Positions 17,857 through 24,856 of a DNA stretch of 64,000 nt are shown here, one piece after another. This DNA is from Sphingobium sp. Leaf26. Its GTDB lineage: Bacteria > Pseudomonadota > Alphaproteobacteria > Sphingomonadales > Sphingomonadaceae. A model generated the notes under the pieces. It was not told where the DNA came from, ran no database searches, and worked only from the letters and a program-made list of their open reading frames with translations. The position numbers and the translations under genes are program-made. Each line of letters begins with the position of its first letter. The first letter of the stretch is position 1. The stretch lies in the NCBI RefSeq assembly GCF_001421665.1, contig NZ_LMKV01000003.1, forward strand, positions 62,001-126,000, written 5' to 3'.

Positions 17857-19257
17857 ATGACTGACAAGACCCTGCAACAGCTGCTCGATGAAAAGGGCGA
17901 CATCGTCGAGTTCCTGCGCAACCAGCAGGTCGGCCCCAACGCTTATCCGGGCGTGCCGGGCGAATATAGCAATTGGCGCGACGAACAGCGTAGCTGGGCG
18001 GAAAGCTCGGTCCTGTTCAACCAGAGCTTCCACATGGTCGACCTGCTCGTCACTGGCCCCGGCGCGTTCGACATGCTGTCCTACCTCGCCCCCAACAGCT
18101 TCAAGGGCTTCGTGCCGAACCGCGCCAAGCAGTTCGCCCCCGTCACGCCCGAAGGCTTCGTCATCGGCGACGTCATCCTCTTCTATCTCGAAGAAGAAAA
18201 GTTCGAGCTGGTCGGCCGCGCGCCGTCGATCGAATGGGTCGAATATTGGGCATCGACCGGCAAGTGGGACGTGAAGGTGGAACGCGACGAGCGCACCATC
18301 GCCCGCCCGCTCGACCAGCAGGGTTACCGCCGCAACTATCGCTTCCAGTTGCAGGGGCCGAACGCCATGCCGGTGCTGGAAAAGGCGATGGGCCAGACCC
18401 CGCCGGACCTTAAATTTTTCCACATGGCGCCGATCATGATCGCGGGCGTCGAAGTGCGCGCGCTGCGTCACGGCATGGCCGGCCAGCCCGGTTACGAGCT
18501 GTTTGGCCCGTGGAAGGATTATGACACCGTCCGCGACGCGCTGATCGAAGCGGGCAAGGACCATGGCCTGACGCTCTGCGGCGGCCGTACCTATTCGTCC
18601 AACACGCTGGAATCCGGCTGGATTCCTTCACCGCTGCCCGCCACCTACACCGGCGAAGGCTCGAAGGGCTTCCGCGAATGGATCGGCGCCAACAGCTATG
18701 AAGGCAAATGCTCGCTCGGCGGCAGCTTCGTCTCCGACAATATCGAGGATTACTACCTCAACCCCTGGGAGCTGGGCTATGGCATCATGGTCAAGTTCGA
18801 CCATGATTTCGTCGGCCGCGAAGCGCTGGAAAAGGTGAAGGATCAGCCGCACCGCCAGAAGGTGACGCTGGCCCTGGACAATGAGGATATCGTCCGCGTC
18901 ATGAGCTCCATGCTCCAGACCGGCGAGAAGGCGAAGTTCCTCGAATTCCCCAGCGCCGTCTACTGCATGCACCCCTATGATGCGGTGCTCAAGGACGGCA
19001 AGACCATCGGCCTGTCGACCTGGATCGGCTACACCATCAACGCCGGTCGCTTCCTGGCGCTGGCGATGGTGGACGCCGAGTTCGCCACACCCGGCACCGA
19101 AGTGACTTTGCTGTGGGGCGAACCCAATGGCGGCACGAGCAAGCCCACGGTCGAGCCGCACGTCCAGACCGAAATCAAGGCGATCGTCTCTGCGGTTCCC
19201 TATTCGGAAGTCGCGCGCGACAACTATGCCGACGGCTGGCGCACCAAGGCCGCCTGA
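17857..19257 (+). CDS. Tetrahydrofolate-dependent aromatic O-demethylase, LigM/DesA family
   Basis: Protein of 466 residues, close to LigM (about 471) and DesA in length. It follows their pattern throughout: SNWRDEQRSWAESSVLF, FHMVDL, VGRAPSIEWVEYW, ALRHGMAGQPGYELFGP, SNTLESGWIPSPLPATYTG, GGSFVSDNIEDYYLNPWE and a C-terminal LLWGEPNGGTSKPTVEPH. These enzymes move the methyl group of vanillate, 3-O-methylgallate or syringate to tetrahydrofolate, giving 5-methyl-THF without oxygen. The exact substrate (vanillate versus syringate-type) cannot be fixed. The gene has GAAGGAGAGG upstream and a strong terminator after it. A MetE-like methyltransferase lies in the convergent operon. Confidence 0.92.
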   Translation: MTDKTLQQLLDEKGDIVEFLRNQQVGPNAYPGVPGEYSNWRDEQRSWAESSVLFNQSFHMVDLLVTGPGAFDMLSYLAPNSFKGFVPNRAKQFAPVTPEGFVIGDVILFYLEEEKFELVGRAPSIEWVEYWASTGKWDVKVERDERTIARPLDQQGYRRNYRFQLQGPNAMPVLEKAMGQTPPDLKFFHMAPIMIAGVEVRALRHGMAGQPGYELFGPWKDYDTVRDALIEAGKDHGLTLCGGRTYSSNTLESGWIPSPLPATYTGEGSKGFREWIGANSYEGKCSLGGSFVSDNIEDYYLNPWELGYGIMVKFDHDFVGREALEKVKDQPHRQKVTLALDNEDIVRVMSSMLQTGEKAKFLEFPSAVYCMHPYDAVLKDGKTIGLSTWIGYTINAGRFLALAMVDAEFATPGTEVTLLWGEPNGGTSKPTVEPHVQTEIKAIVSAVPYSEVARDNYADGWRTKAA

Positions 19258-19281
19258 TCGGGTCGCCACCTGAGCGGGTGG

Positions 19282-19316
19282 AACGGGGGATGCCTGGAAG
19301 GCGTCCCCCGTTTTCG
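19282..19316 (+). terminator. Rho-independent terminator after the LigM/DesA-like gene
   Basis: 14-bp stem with one G-T pair (AACGGGGGATGCCT / AGGCGTCCCCCGTT), 3-nt loop, then TTCGTTTC. It lies 24 bases past the stop at 19257. Confidence 0.85.
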
Positions 19317-19320
19317 TTTC

Positions 19321-19675
19321 GGGGAATGCAGGTTTGGAAAATCATTGGTCATATGCCGACCAAAATCGGTGGCCCAACACCCATCCAGGCCTCTCTCACT
19401 CGCCTCCAACCAACCCCTTCCAATGTAGGATAATGGCTGATCTATCCTGATGGATGGAAGATGGGCCTTGCATATTCTGCATTACCGCCACCCTTGACGT
19501 CGCCCGGTCGCGTTGGTGTCGCGGAACTGGCGCGCAAACGGCGCGTCTCTGCGACCCCAGTGGCGCGTCGCTGGCGCTTCGCATGCGCTTGGCAAGCGCT
19601 TCGCGATCGCATCCGGCCCATTTTGCCCGACGACACCGTGAACTTTGCCCTGTCGCGTCAGCGACGTGCTTGCGC
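19321..19675. other. Intergenic region between convergent LigM-like and IclR genes
   Basis: About 355 bases with no convincing gene. Short frames on both strands have the low-complexity Arg/Ala/Ser composition of non-coding high-GC DNA. A loose inverted repeat AGGATA...TATCCT lies near 19428-19450. The part 19490-19640 is rich in repeated GCGC/CGCTTCGC words and may be a genomic repeat. Confidence 0.4.
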
Positions 19676-20437
19676 TCAGAGCGCCGGCATTTCCGCAGCC
19701 GTGAACAGGCTCGCCGCCTGCTCCAGCTTGGCGATGGTCCGTCCCTCCACTTCGGCGGTGAAGCGCGGCACGGGAATCGCCAGCGCAAACGCGCCGATCG
19801 CTTCACCGTCGATCACCACCGCCATGCCCAGGCCGCAAATGCCCGGCGTATATTCCTCCCGCGTGCGGCCGATGCCGGTCGCGCGGATCTCCGCCAGTTC
19901 CGCCCGCAACTGCTCTACATCGACGATGCTGCTGGGTGTGAAACTCTCCAGCGGGGTCTGCGCGAAATAGGCGTCCAGTTCCGCGTCGGACATGTGGGCC
20001 AGCAGCGCCTTGCCCGCCGCCAGGCAATGGAGCGGGCTGCGCGTGCCGACGCTGATCGAATAGCGCAGCGACTGTTCCGCCGTCTCGGTGACGATGGCCT
20101 CCAGATGCCAGCCATCGCGGATGAAGAAGGACGCTGTCTCGTTCATCTGCAACCGCAGCGACTTGACCAGCGGCCGCACCTTGTCGGCCAGCGACATGGC
20201 GACGCGCGGCGACGCCAGCCGCTCCAGCGCCGGACCGGGCAGGTAGCGGCGTCCTTCACGGGTCAGATAATGGCGTTCCGCCAGGGTAGCGAGCAGATAG
20301 GACAGGCTGCTGACCGGAATGGCGAGGCCCGCCGCAATCTCCTGCGCCACGACGCCAGCGGGACGCGCGACGACATATTCGATGATGTCGATGGTGCGCA
20401 TCGCCGATTTGACGGTGGACGGCGTGGTCCCATTCAT
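19676..20437 (-). CDS. IclR-family transcriptional regulator
   Basis: Regulator of 253 residues. The N-terminal winged helix (residues 8-65, RTIDIIEYVVARPAGVVAQEIAAGLAIPVSSLSYLLATL in pieces) is followed by an effector domain with LHCLAAGKALLAHM and GICGLGMAVVIDGEAIGAFALAIP, both typical of IclR proteins. It lies 18 bases after the NTF2-like gene in the minus-strand operon MetE-like/NTF2/IclR. It probably controls this operon and possibly the O-demethylase genes. The inverted repeat CGAACAT-N7-ATGTTCG upstream of the operon (22015-22035) is a plausible site. The ligand is unknown. Confidence 0.88.
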   Translation of the reverse strand: MNGTTPSTVKSAMRTIDIIEYVVARPAGVVAQEIAAGLAIPVSSLSYLLATLAERHYLTREGRRYLPGPALERLASPRVAMSLADKVRPLVKSLRLQMNETASFFIRDGWHLEAIVTETAEQSLRYSISVGTRSPLHCLAAGKALLAHMSDAELDAYFAQTPLESFTPSSIVDVEQLRAELAEIRATGIGRTREEYTPGICGLGMAVVIDGEAIGAFALAIPVPRFTAEVEGRTIAKLEQAASLFTAAEMPAL

Positions 20438-20455
20438 GGTTCAGCGAACCCCCAT

Positions 20456-20854
20456 TTAGAACGTCAGACTGCCCCGCCGTTCGGCAAAGCGCCATTCCCC
20501 CTCTATGCGCACGAAACGGTCGTGAAAGGAACCGACTTTAGGCGCGCCTTCGCCGGTGAACAACAGCATCGCGCTTTCCCCCGTCGCTTCGCCCTCGCTC
20601 ACCACGTCGATCACGACATTGGAGCAGACATGCCGCGTGGTCCGTGCGGGGCGGGAAAGGAAAGCGGCCAGGATCGCGTCTCGTCCCTGCGTCCAATCAT
20701 CGGGCGCAGTCGGGCGCGCCATCCGGCCATCCGGCGCATAGAGCGCGGCGACATCCGCCCATCGACCCGCATCATTCAAATTGGCGTAGAGCGCGACCAG
20801 ACGGGCGCAATCCTGCTCGATCGCGCGACGGTCCTCGTGCGTCACACCGGTCAC
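20456..20854 (-). CDS. NTF2/SnoaL_4-like protein
   Basis: Protein of about 132 residues with the SnoaL_4 pattern: DCARLVALYANLNDAGRWADVAALYAPDGRM near the start, then GRDAILAAFLSRP, THVCSN-like strand RHVCSNVVIDVV, and SFHDRFVRIEGEWRFAERRG at the end. The start is GTG at 20854, overlapping the stop of the MetE-like gene (GTGA), or GTG at 20845. The related fold includes cofactor-free lyases and dehydratases. It is co-translated with a MetE-like methyltransferase and precedes an IclR regulator. Its reaction is unknown. Confidence 0.78.
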   Translation of the reverse strand: MTGVTHEDRRAIEQDCARLVALYANLNDAGRWADVAALYAPDGRMARPTAPDDWTQGRDAILAAFLSRPARTTRHVCSNVVIDVVSEGEATGESAMLLFTGEGAPKVGSFHDRFVRIEGEWRFAERRGSLTF

Positions 20855-21987
20855 AGCCGCGCGTCCGCCAGATCCGCGCCCGCGCGCAGCGACCGCAGCT
20901 TCTTCCAGGTCACGGCCGGGTCGATCTTGCCATATCCGGCAAAGGTGCCGAACCCGCAATCGGTGCTGGCGATCACCCGATCCTTGCCGACGATCCCGGC
21001 AAAGCGCTCGATCCGCTGGGCGATCAGTTCTGGATGCTCGACATAGTTGGAGCAGGTGTCGATCAGGCCGGGGGCCAGCAGTTTGTCGTCCGGCAAGGCG
21101 CCCCGCTCCGCAGCATCGCGCCAGACCGTCCATTCATGCTCGTGGCACGAATTGGCCCCCTCGAACAGCACGGTCGCGGGCCGGGCGGCCAGCACGATGT
21201 CGATCACTTTCTCCAGCGGAATGTCATGGTCATGCGGTCCTTCATAATTGCCCCAGCAAATGTGCATCCGCATCCGGTCCGCCGGGATATTGGCGGTCGC
21301 GGCATTCAGCGCCTCGACATTGGCGGCCGCGATCTTCAGGAATTCGTCCTCGCTCGCATCCTGATAGCCGGTGTGGCGCGACATGGCGAGGTCCGGGCAA
21401 TCGAGTTGCAGGTCGAATCCGGCCGCCACGATCGTCTCATATTCCTCGCGCATCGCGTCGACCAGATCGGCCAGATAGGCTTCGTGGCTGGGATAATGAC
21501 GATTGACCTGGAAAGCGGTGATCAAGCCGGGGGAAGCAGCGTTCATGAAGGCGCGGATGCCCGGATGATCGGCCAGCGCGGTCTTGAACCGGCGGATGTC
21601 CTCATGCAGCGGATCGAGCGTCACCAGTTTCACCGGCCCGATGCAGGAGGCGCGGGTGAACTCCTGAGAACCCATGATCCCCGCCAGCTTCTGCCGCAGT
21701 TCGGGCAGGGGCGCGAGGTCGGCGGCGACCTTGCGGTCGATATGGCCGCCAAAGCCCGACAGCCGTTCGATCATATAGGTGGAATAGCCGACCTTGCCCA
21801 ATTCGCCGTCGCTGACGATCGACACGCCCGCCGCAATCTGCGCAGCGACCGCTTCGGTCACAGCCTGCTGGACGGTCGTGTCGAACAGCGTCGCATCATA
21901 GGCCTCGCCCTTGTCGCGGGCCAGCAGCAGCGGAGTCAGCGCGTCGCCGCGCGGCAGGCTGCCGACATGGGTGGTGGCTATGGACAT
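20851..21987 (-). CDS. MetE-like cobalamin-independent methyltransferase (C-terminal catalytic core only)
   Basis: Protein of 378 residues matching only the catalytic half of cobalamin-independent methionine synthase. It starts with ATTHVGSLPR and carries all four zinc ligands expected of this family: His242 and Cys244 (MHICWGN), Glu276 (LFEGANS) and Cys344 (STDCGFGTF). Such stand-alone proteins move methyl or alkyl groups to a thiol on zinc. Because a LigM/DesA-type enzyme that produces 5-methyl-THF lies next to it, a role in using or regenerating this C1 carrier is attractive but unproven. The start at 21987 (MSIATTHVG) removes a long upstream extension of non-family sequence. Confidence 0.85.
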   Translation of the reverse strand: MSIATTHVGSLPRGDALTPLLLARDKGEAYDATLFDTTVQQAVTEAVAAQIAAGVSIVSDGELGKVGYSTYMIERLSGFGGHIDRKVAADLAPLPELRQKLAGIMGSQEFTRASCIGPVKLVTLDPLHEDIRRFKTALADHPGIRAFMNAASPGLITAFQVNRHYPSHEAYLADLVDAMREEYETIVAAGFDLQLDCPDLAMSRHTGYQDASEDEFLKIAAANVEALNAATANIPADRMRMHICWGNYEGPHDHDIPLEKVIDIVLAARPATVLFEGANSCHEHEWTVWRDAAERGALPDDKLLAPGLIDTCSNYVEHPELIAQRIERFAGIVGKDRVIASTDCGFGTFAGYGKIDPAVTWKKLRSLRAGADLADARL

Positions 21988-22014
21988 GACCTGCTCGCTC
22001 TCCCTAAGATCGAA

Positions 22015-22035
22015 CGAACATCTGCCACATGTTCG
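22015..22035. promoter_or_regulatory. Inverted repeat upstream of the MetE-like operon
   Basis: CGAACAT-N7-ATGTTCG, perfect 7-bp arms, 28 bases before the start at 21987. It is a candidate operator for the IclR protein encoded in the same operon. Confidence 0.5.
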
Positions 22036-22115
22036 CAAATATGGATATATCATAAATGTGAATTTATCGGCGGGAGAGCGAGGCCTCGTCTGGACAATGG
22101 CGCGACTCTCACTAT

Positions 22116-22129
22116 ATACCGCTCGGTAT
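22116..22129. promoter_or_regulatory. TetR-type operator overlapping the tetR start codon
   Basis: Palindrome ATACCGCTCGGTAT whose last bases overlap the ATG of the tetR gene at 22128. A promoter TGGACA-16-TATATA (22091-22118) ends just upstream. A related sequence, ATACCGATAAGTAT, lies before the efflux genes at 22833. Confidence 0.7.
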
Positions 22130-22739
22130 GAAAATCGCAGCCGAAACCGTGACGAGGGGACGCCCCAGGGAGTTCGATCCCGAGGAAGCCCTGTCGGCTG
22201 CACTTCAGGTTTTCTGGACGCGCGGCTATGAAGGCGCGTCGCTGGCCGAATTGACCGAGGCGATGGGTATTACCAAACCCAGCCTCTATGCCTGCTTCGG
22301 CAACAAGGAAGCATTGTTCCACAAGGCGCTCGACCTCTATGAGCGCGACAAGCTCTGCTACATGCGATCGGCGATGGAAGAGCCGACCGCGCGCGCGGTC
22401 GCCGAACGGCTGTTGCGCGGTACGCTCAATATCCAGACCGGCGGCAATGATCCGCGCGCCTGCCTCGGTGTCATCAGTCTGGTCGCCTGCACCACGCAGG
22501 CGGATTCGATCAAGACCGACGTGCTGGCGCGCCGCGCCTCGTCCGATAAAGCCCTGGTCGAGCGGCTGGAGCGGGCCAAGGCGGAGGGCGACTTGCCCGT
22601 GGGAGTCGAGCCGGCCGCGCTGGCGACCTATCTGTTCGCCGTCATGCAGGGCATGGGTGTGCAGGCCAGCGGCGGTGCATCGGTCGAGCAACTGGAGCAA
22701 CTGGTGGAAACCACCATGGCGATGTGGCCGACCAATTGA
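22128..22739 (+). CDS. TetR-family repressor of the adjacent efflux pump
   Basis: Regulator of 203 residues. The N-terminal TetR helix-turn-helix is clear: RGRPREFDPEEALSAALQVFW, then AELTEAMGITKPSLYACFGNKEALF (about residues 9-60). The C-terminal ligand domain is of the common YcdC/AefR-like sort. Its own start codon lies in an operator palindrome, so autoregulation is likely. A similar operator overlaps the promoter in front of the RND efflux genes downstream, which it probably represses until a toxic aromatic or solvent binds. The predicted transcript is nearly leaderless. Confidence 0.88.
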   Translation: MKIAAETVTRGRPREFDPEEALSAALQVFWTRGYEGASLAELTEAMGITKPSLYACFGNKEALFHKALDLYERDKLCYMRSAMEEPTARAVAERLLRGTLNIQTGGNDPRACLGVISLVACTTQADSIKTDVLARRASSDKALVERLERAKAEGDLPVGVEPAALATYLFAVMQGMGVQASGGASVEQLEQLVETTMAMWPTN

Positions 22740-22807
22740 ACGCAACCCCGTAAAAACCCCCGTTCAGCCGCCATACAGAAAAATTTACCAAGCGGTACAG
22801 AAAGCGG

Positions 22808-22846
22808 TTGACGGAAGAGCCCCTCGGATTATATACCGATAAGTAT
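22808..22846 (+). promoter_or_regulatory. Promoter and TetR-type operator for the efflux operon
   Basis: TTGACG (22808-22813), 16-bp spacer, TATATA (22830-22835), overlapped by ATACCGATAAGTAT (22833-22846), an imperfect copy of the operator at 22116. A repressor here would block RNA polymerase. Confidence 0.65.
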
Positions 22847-22883
22847 GAAATCCGGTCGGGGCATCTGCCTCCAAGGAGGCGCC

Positions 22884-22907
22884 ATGAAAAATACCTTCCT
22901 GAACTAA
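22884..22907 (+). CDS. Possible 7-codon leader peptide
   Basis: ATG AAA AAT ACC TTC CTG AAC TAA, preceded by a perfect AAGGAGG four bases upstream. The GGAGGC of this ribosome site can pair with GCCTCC (22867-22872). It lies between the efflux promoter and the first real gene at 23098. It may be a regulatory upstream frame or the remnant of a longer gene, since the frame stays open beyond the stop for about 28 codons. The rest of the gap 22740-23097 shows no further gene. Confidence 0.35.
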   Translation: MKNTFLN

Positions 22908-23097
22908 ATTTTCGGCGTGGTGGCGGACTTGGTCCTGTCGCCCGCCTCATCATCATCGTCTGGCCATGGGGTCGGGGTGTCACCCCGGCATTGATGGCTT
23001 GTGCATTCCCGCAGCCGCCACCGGTCCGGGAGAGGATCGCGTGCGCCCGCAGATGGCGGTCGCGGCCGGGTCTGCACGCAAATAGGGGACTGAAACC

Positions 23098-23499
23098 ATG
23101 GCCTATATTGATTTTGCCCAGCCGCTGCCTGCGGTTGGGACCGGCATCTCCTTGCCTGCGATCCGGGACCGGATCAGGGCCGTCGCCACCGGCTTTTCGG
23201 CGATGGAATGGCAGATCGTGCGTCTGGCGCAGACGGACGGCCTGGTCTCTCTGCGAGAGCCGGGGCGCTGGTCGCGCTTCAAGGCGCTGCTCTTTGGGCC
23301 GCAGCCACATTTCAAACTGGCGGACGACAAGCTGGAGGCGCTGCGCCGCCTGGCCGTGGAGGCCTGGCATGAAGGCTTCGCCGTCCGCCCGTCCGCCATC
23401 CGACACTTTCGCGAAGCCGGGTTCAGTGAGGGACAATTGGAAACATTGCTGTCCGCCGTCACCGCCGCCCGCCGCACCATCAAGGGGAAATATCCATGA
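23098..23499 (+). CDS. Conserved hypothetical protein heading the RND efflux operon
   Basis: Protein of 133 residues, not a known enzyme family to me. It begins MAYIDFAQPLPAVGTGISLPAIRD and contains two helical stretches: SAMEWQIVRLAQTDGLVSLREPGRWSRF and DKLEALRRLAVEAWHEGFAV...FREAGFSEGQLETLLSAV. No signal peptide or membrane segment is seen, so it is probably cytoplasmic. Its stop overlaps the ATG of the pump adaptor gene (ATGA), so the two are co-translated. The coupling suggests a role in pump expression or substrate handling. The ribosome site GGGGACTG is weak but well placed. Confidence 0.75.
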   Translation: MAYIDFAQPLPAVGTGISLPAIRDRIRAVATGFSAMEWQIVRLAQTDGLVSLREPGRWSRFKALLFGPQPHFKLADDKLEALRRLAVEAWHEGFAVRPSAIRHFREAGFSEGQLETLLSAVTAARRTIKGKYP

Positions 23500-24761
23500 A
23501 CATGATCACAAAGATCGACACCGATACGCGGGCCGGCGAAGTTAGGCCGGATGGCGCGACGCAGCGCTGGCGTGGCCGGCATCTGGCCTGGGCCGCACTG
23601 GGCATCGCCCTACTGGGCGGCGTCAGTTGGCAATATCTGGGGCAGCCGGAGGCGCAGGCCTCCGCCGCGCCGCTGGCGGCTGTCGGCGTCTCCGCGCCGC
23701 TCGCCCGCAGCGTGACACAATGGGACGATTATGTCGGCCGCTTCGCCCCCAGCCAGACGGTGGAAATCCGCCCGCGCGTGTCGGGCGCGGTGACCGCCAT
23801 CCATTTCCGCGACGGCGATGTCGTGCGTCAGGGACAGTTGCTCTTCACCATCGACCAGCGGCCCTTCCTGGCGGCGCTGGCCGAGGCGCGGGCGAACAGC
23901 GCATCGGCTCGCAGCGCCTTGCTGCTGGCGCAGAATGACTATGCCCGCGTCCAGCGGCTGAGCGGCGACGAAGCCGTGTCGGCCAGCGAAGTGGACTCGC
24001 TACGTTCGCGGCTTCAGGCGGCGCAGGCGGCCCTTGCCGGCGCGCAGGCGCGTGAACGCAGCCGCGCGCTGGACGTGGAATTCACGCAGGTCCGCGCGCC
24101 GATTTCCGGCCGCGTCTCCGACCGCCGCGTCGACATCGGCAATCTGGTGGCCGGTGCGGAAGGCAGCGGCGCGACCCTGCTGACCACGGTGAACAAGCTC
24201 GATCCCATCTACTTCAATTTCGATGCGTCCGAAGCACTGTATCTCAAGTCGCAGCGCGACAAGGATGATGGCGGCGCGGTCGAGGTGCGATTGCAGGATG
24301 AGGCGGACTATACTCACAAGGGCCGGCTCGATTTCACCGACAATGGCCTCGACCCTCGTTCCGGCACGATCCGTATCCGCGCCGTGTTCGACAATCCGGG
24401 CAATTTCCTGACCCCCGGCCTGTTCGGCAATATGCGTCTCGCCAATGGGGGCAAGGCCAGCGCCCTGCTGGTCCCGGATGAGGCGATCCAGTCCGATCAG
24501 GCGCGCAAGACAGTGCTGGTGGTGGACAAGGATGACAATGTGACGGCCAGGCCGGTCGAGCTTGGTCCCATTGTCGACGGGCTGCGGATCATTCGATCGG
24601 GCCTTGGTCCGCAGGACCGGGTGATCGTGTCCAACCTTCAGGCAGCAATGCCCGGCGCCAAGGTGGCGGTGAAACCGGCCACGATCCGACCGGCGCCCGC
24701 ACCGGTGACGCCGGTCGACAGCGCGGCGCCGATCGCCGCCCAGGCGACGTTCGCCCGCTAG
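23496..24761 (+). CDS. RND efflux periplasmic adaptor (membrane fusion protein)
   Basis: Adaptor of 421 residues. An N-terminal membrane anchor (about residues 30-48, WAALGIALLGGVSWQYL) precedes the lipoyl half-domain VEIRPRVSGAVTAIHFRDGDVVRQGQLLFTIDQRPF, given here in parts. An alpha-hairpin follows (about 115-180, AEARANSASARSALLLAQNDYARVQRL), then beta-barrel and membrane-proximal domains. It bridges the inner-membrane pump and the outer-membrane channel. It is coupled by ATGA to the hypothetical gene upstream and followed by the pump gene. The pump probably exports toxic aromatics; the substrate is not readable. Confidence 0.93.
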   Translation: MNMITKIDTDTRAGEVRPDGATQRWRGRHLAWAALGIALLGGVSWQYLGQPEAQASAAPLAAVGVSAPLARSVTQWDDYVGRFAPSQTVEIRPRVSGAVTAIHFRDGDVVRQGQLLFTIDQRPFLAALAEARANSASARSALLLAQNDYARVQRLSGDEAVSASEVDSLRSRLQAAQAALAGAQARERSRALDVEFTQVRAPISGRVSDRRVDIGNLVAGAEGSGATLLTTVNKLDPIYFNFDASEALYLKSQRDKDDGGAVEVRLQDEADYTHKGRLDFTDNGLDPRSGTIRIRAVFDNPGNFLTPGLFGNMRLANGGKASALLVPDEAIQSDQARKTVLVVDKDDNVTARPVELGPIVDGLRIIRSGLGPQDRVIVSNLQAAMPGAKVAVKPATIRPAPAPVTPVDSAAPIAAQATFAR

Positions 24762-24856
24762 GCTGCGCTGCAAAGCCTGATTGCCAATAATCCCTGCCCG
24801 TGATCCGGCCCTCGCCGGATCGCGCGGCATCCCTTTCGCTCGCAAAGGACGATCCG

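Noticed and set aside
19396..19806. 136-codon minus-strand frame and neighbours between LigM-like and IclR genes
   Set aside because: Arg/Ser/Ala-rich composition, no start signal, and it overlaps the IclR coding region in another frame.
22808..23545. 245-codon plus-strand frame over the efflux leader
   Set aside because: Overlaps the promoter/operator and, in another frame, the better supported gene at 23098. The product is Arg/Pro-rich.
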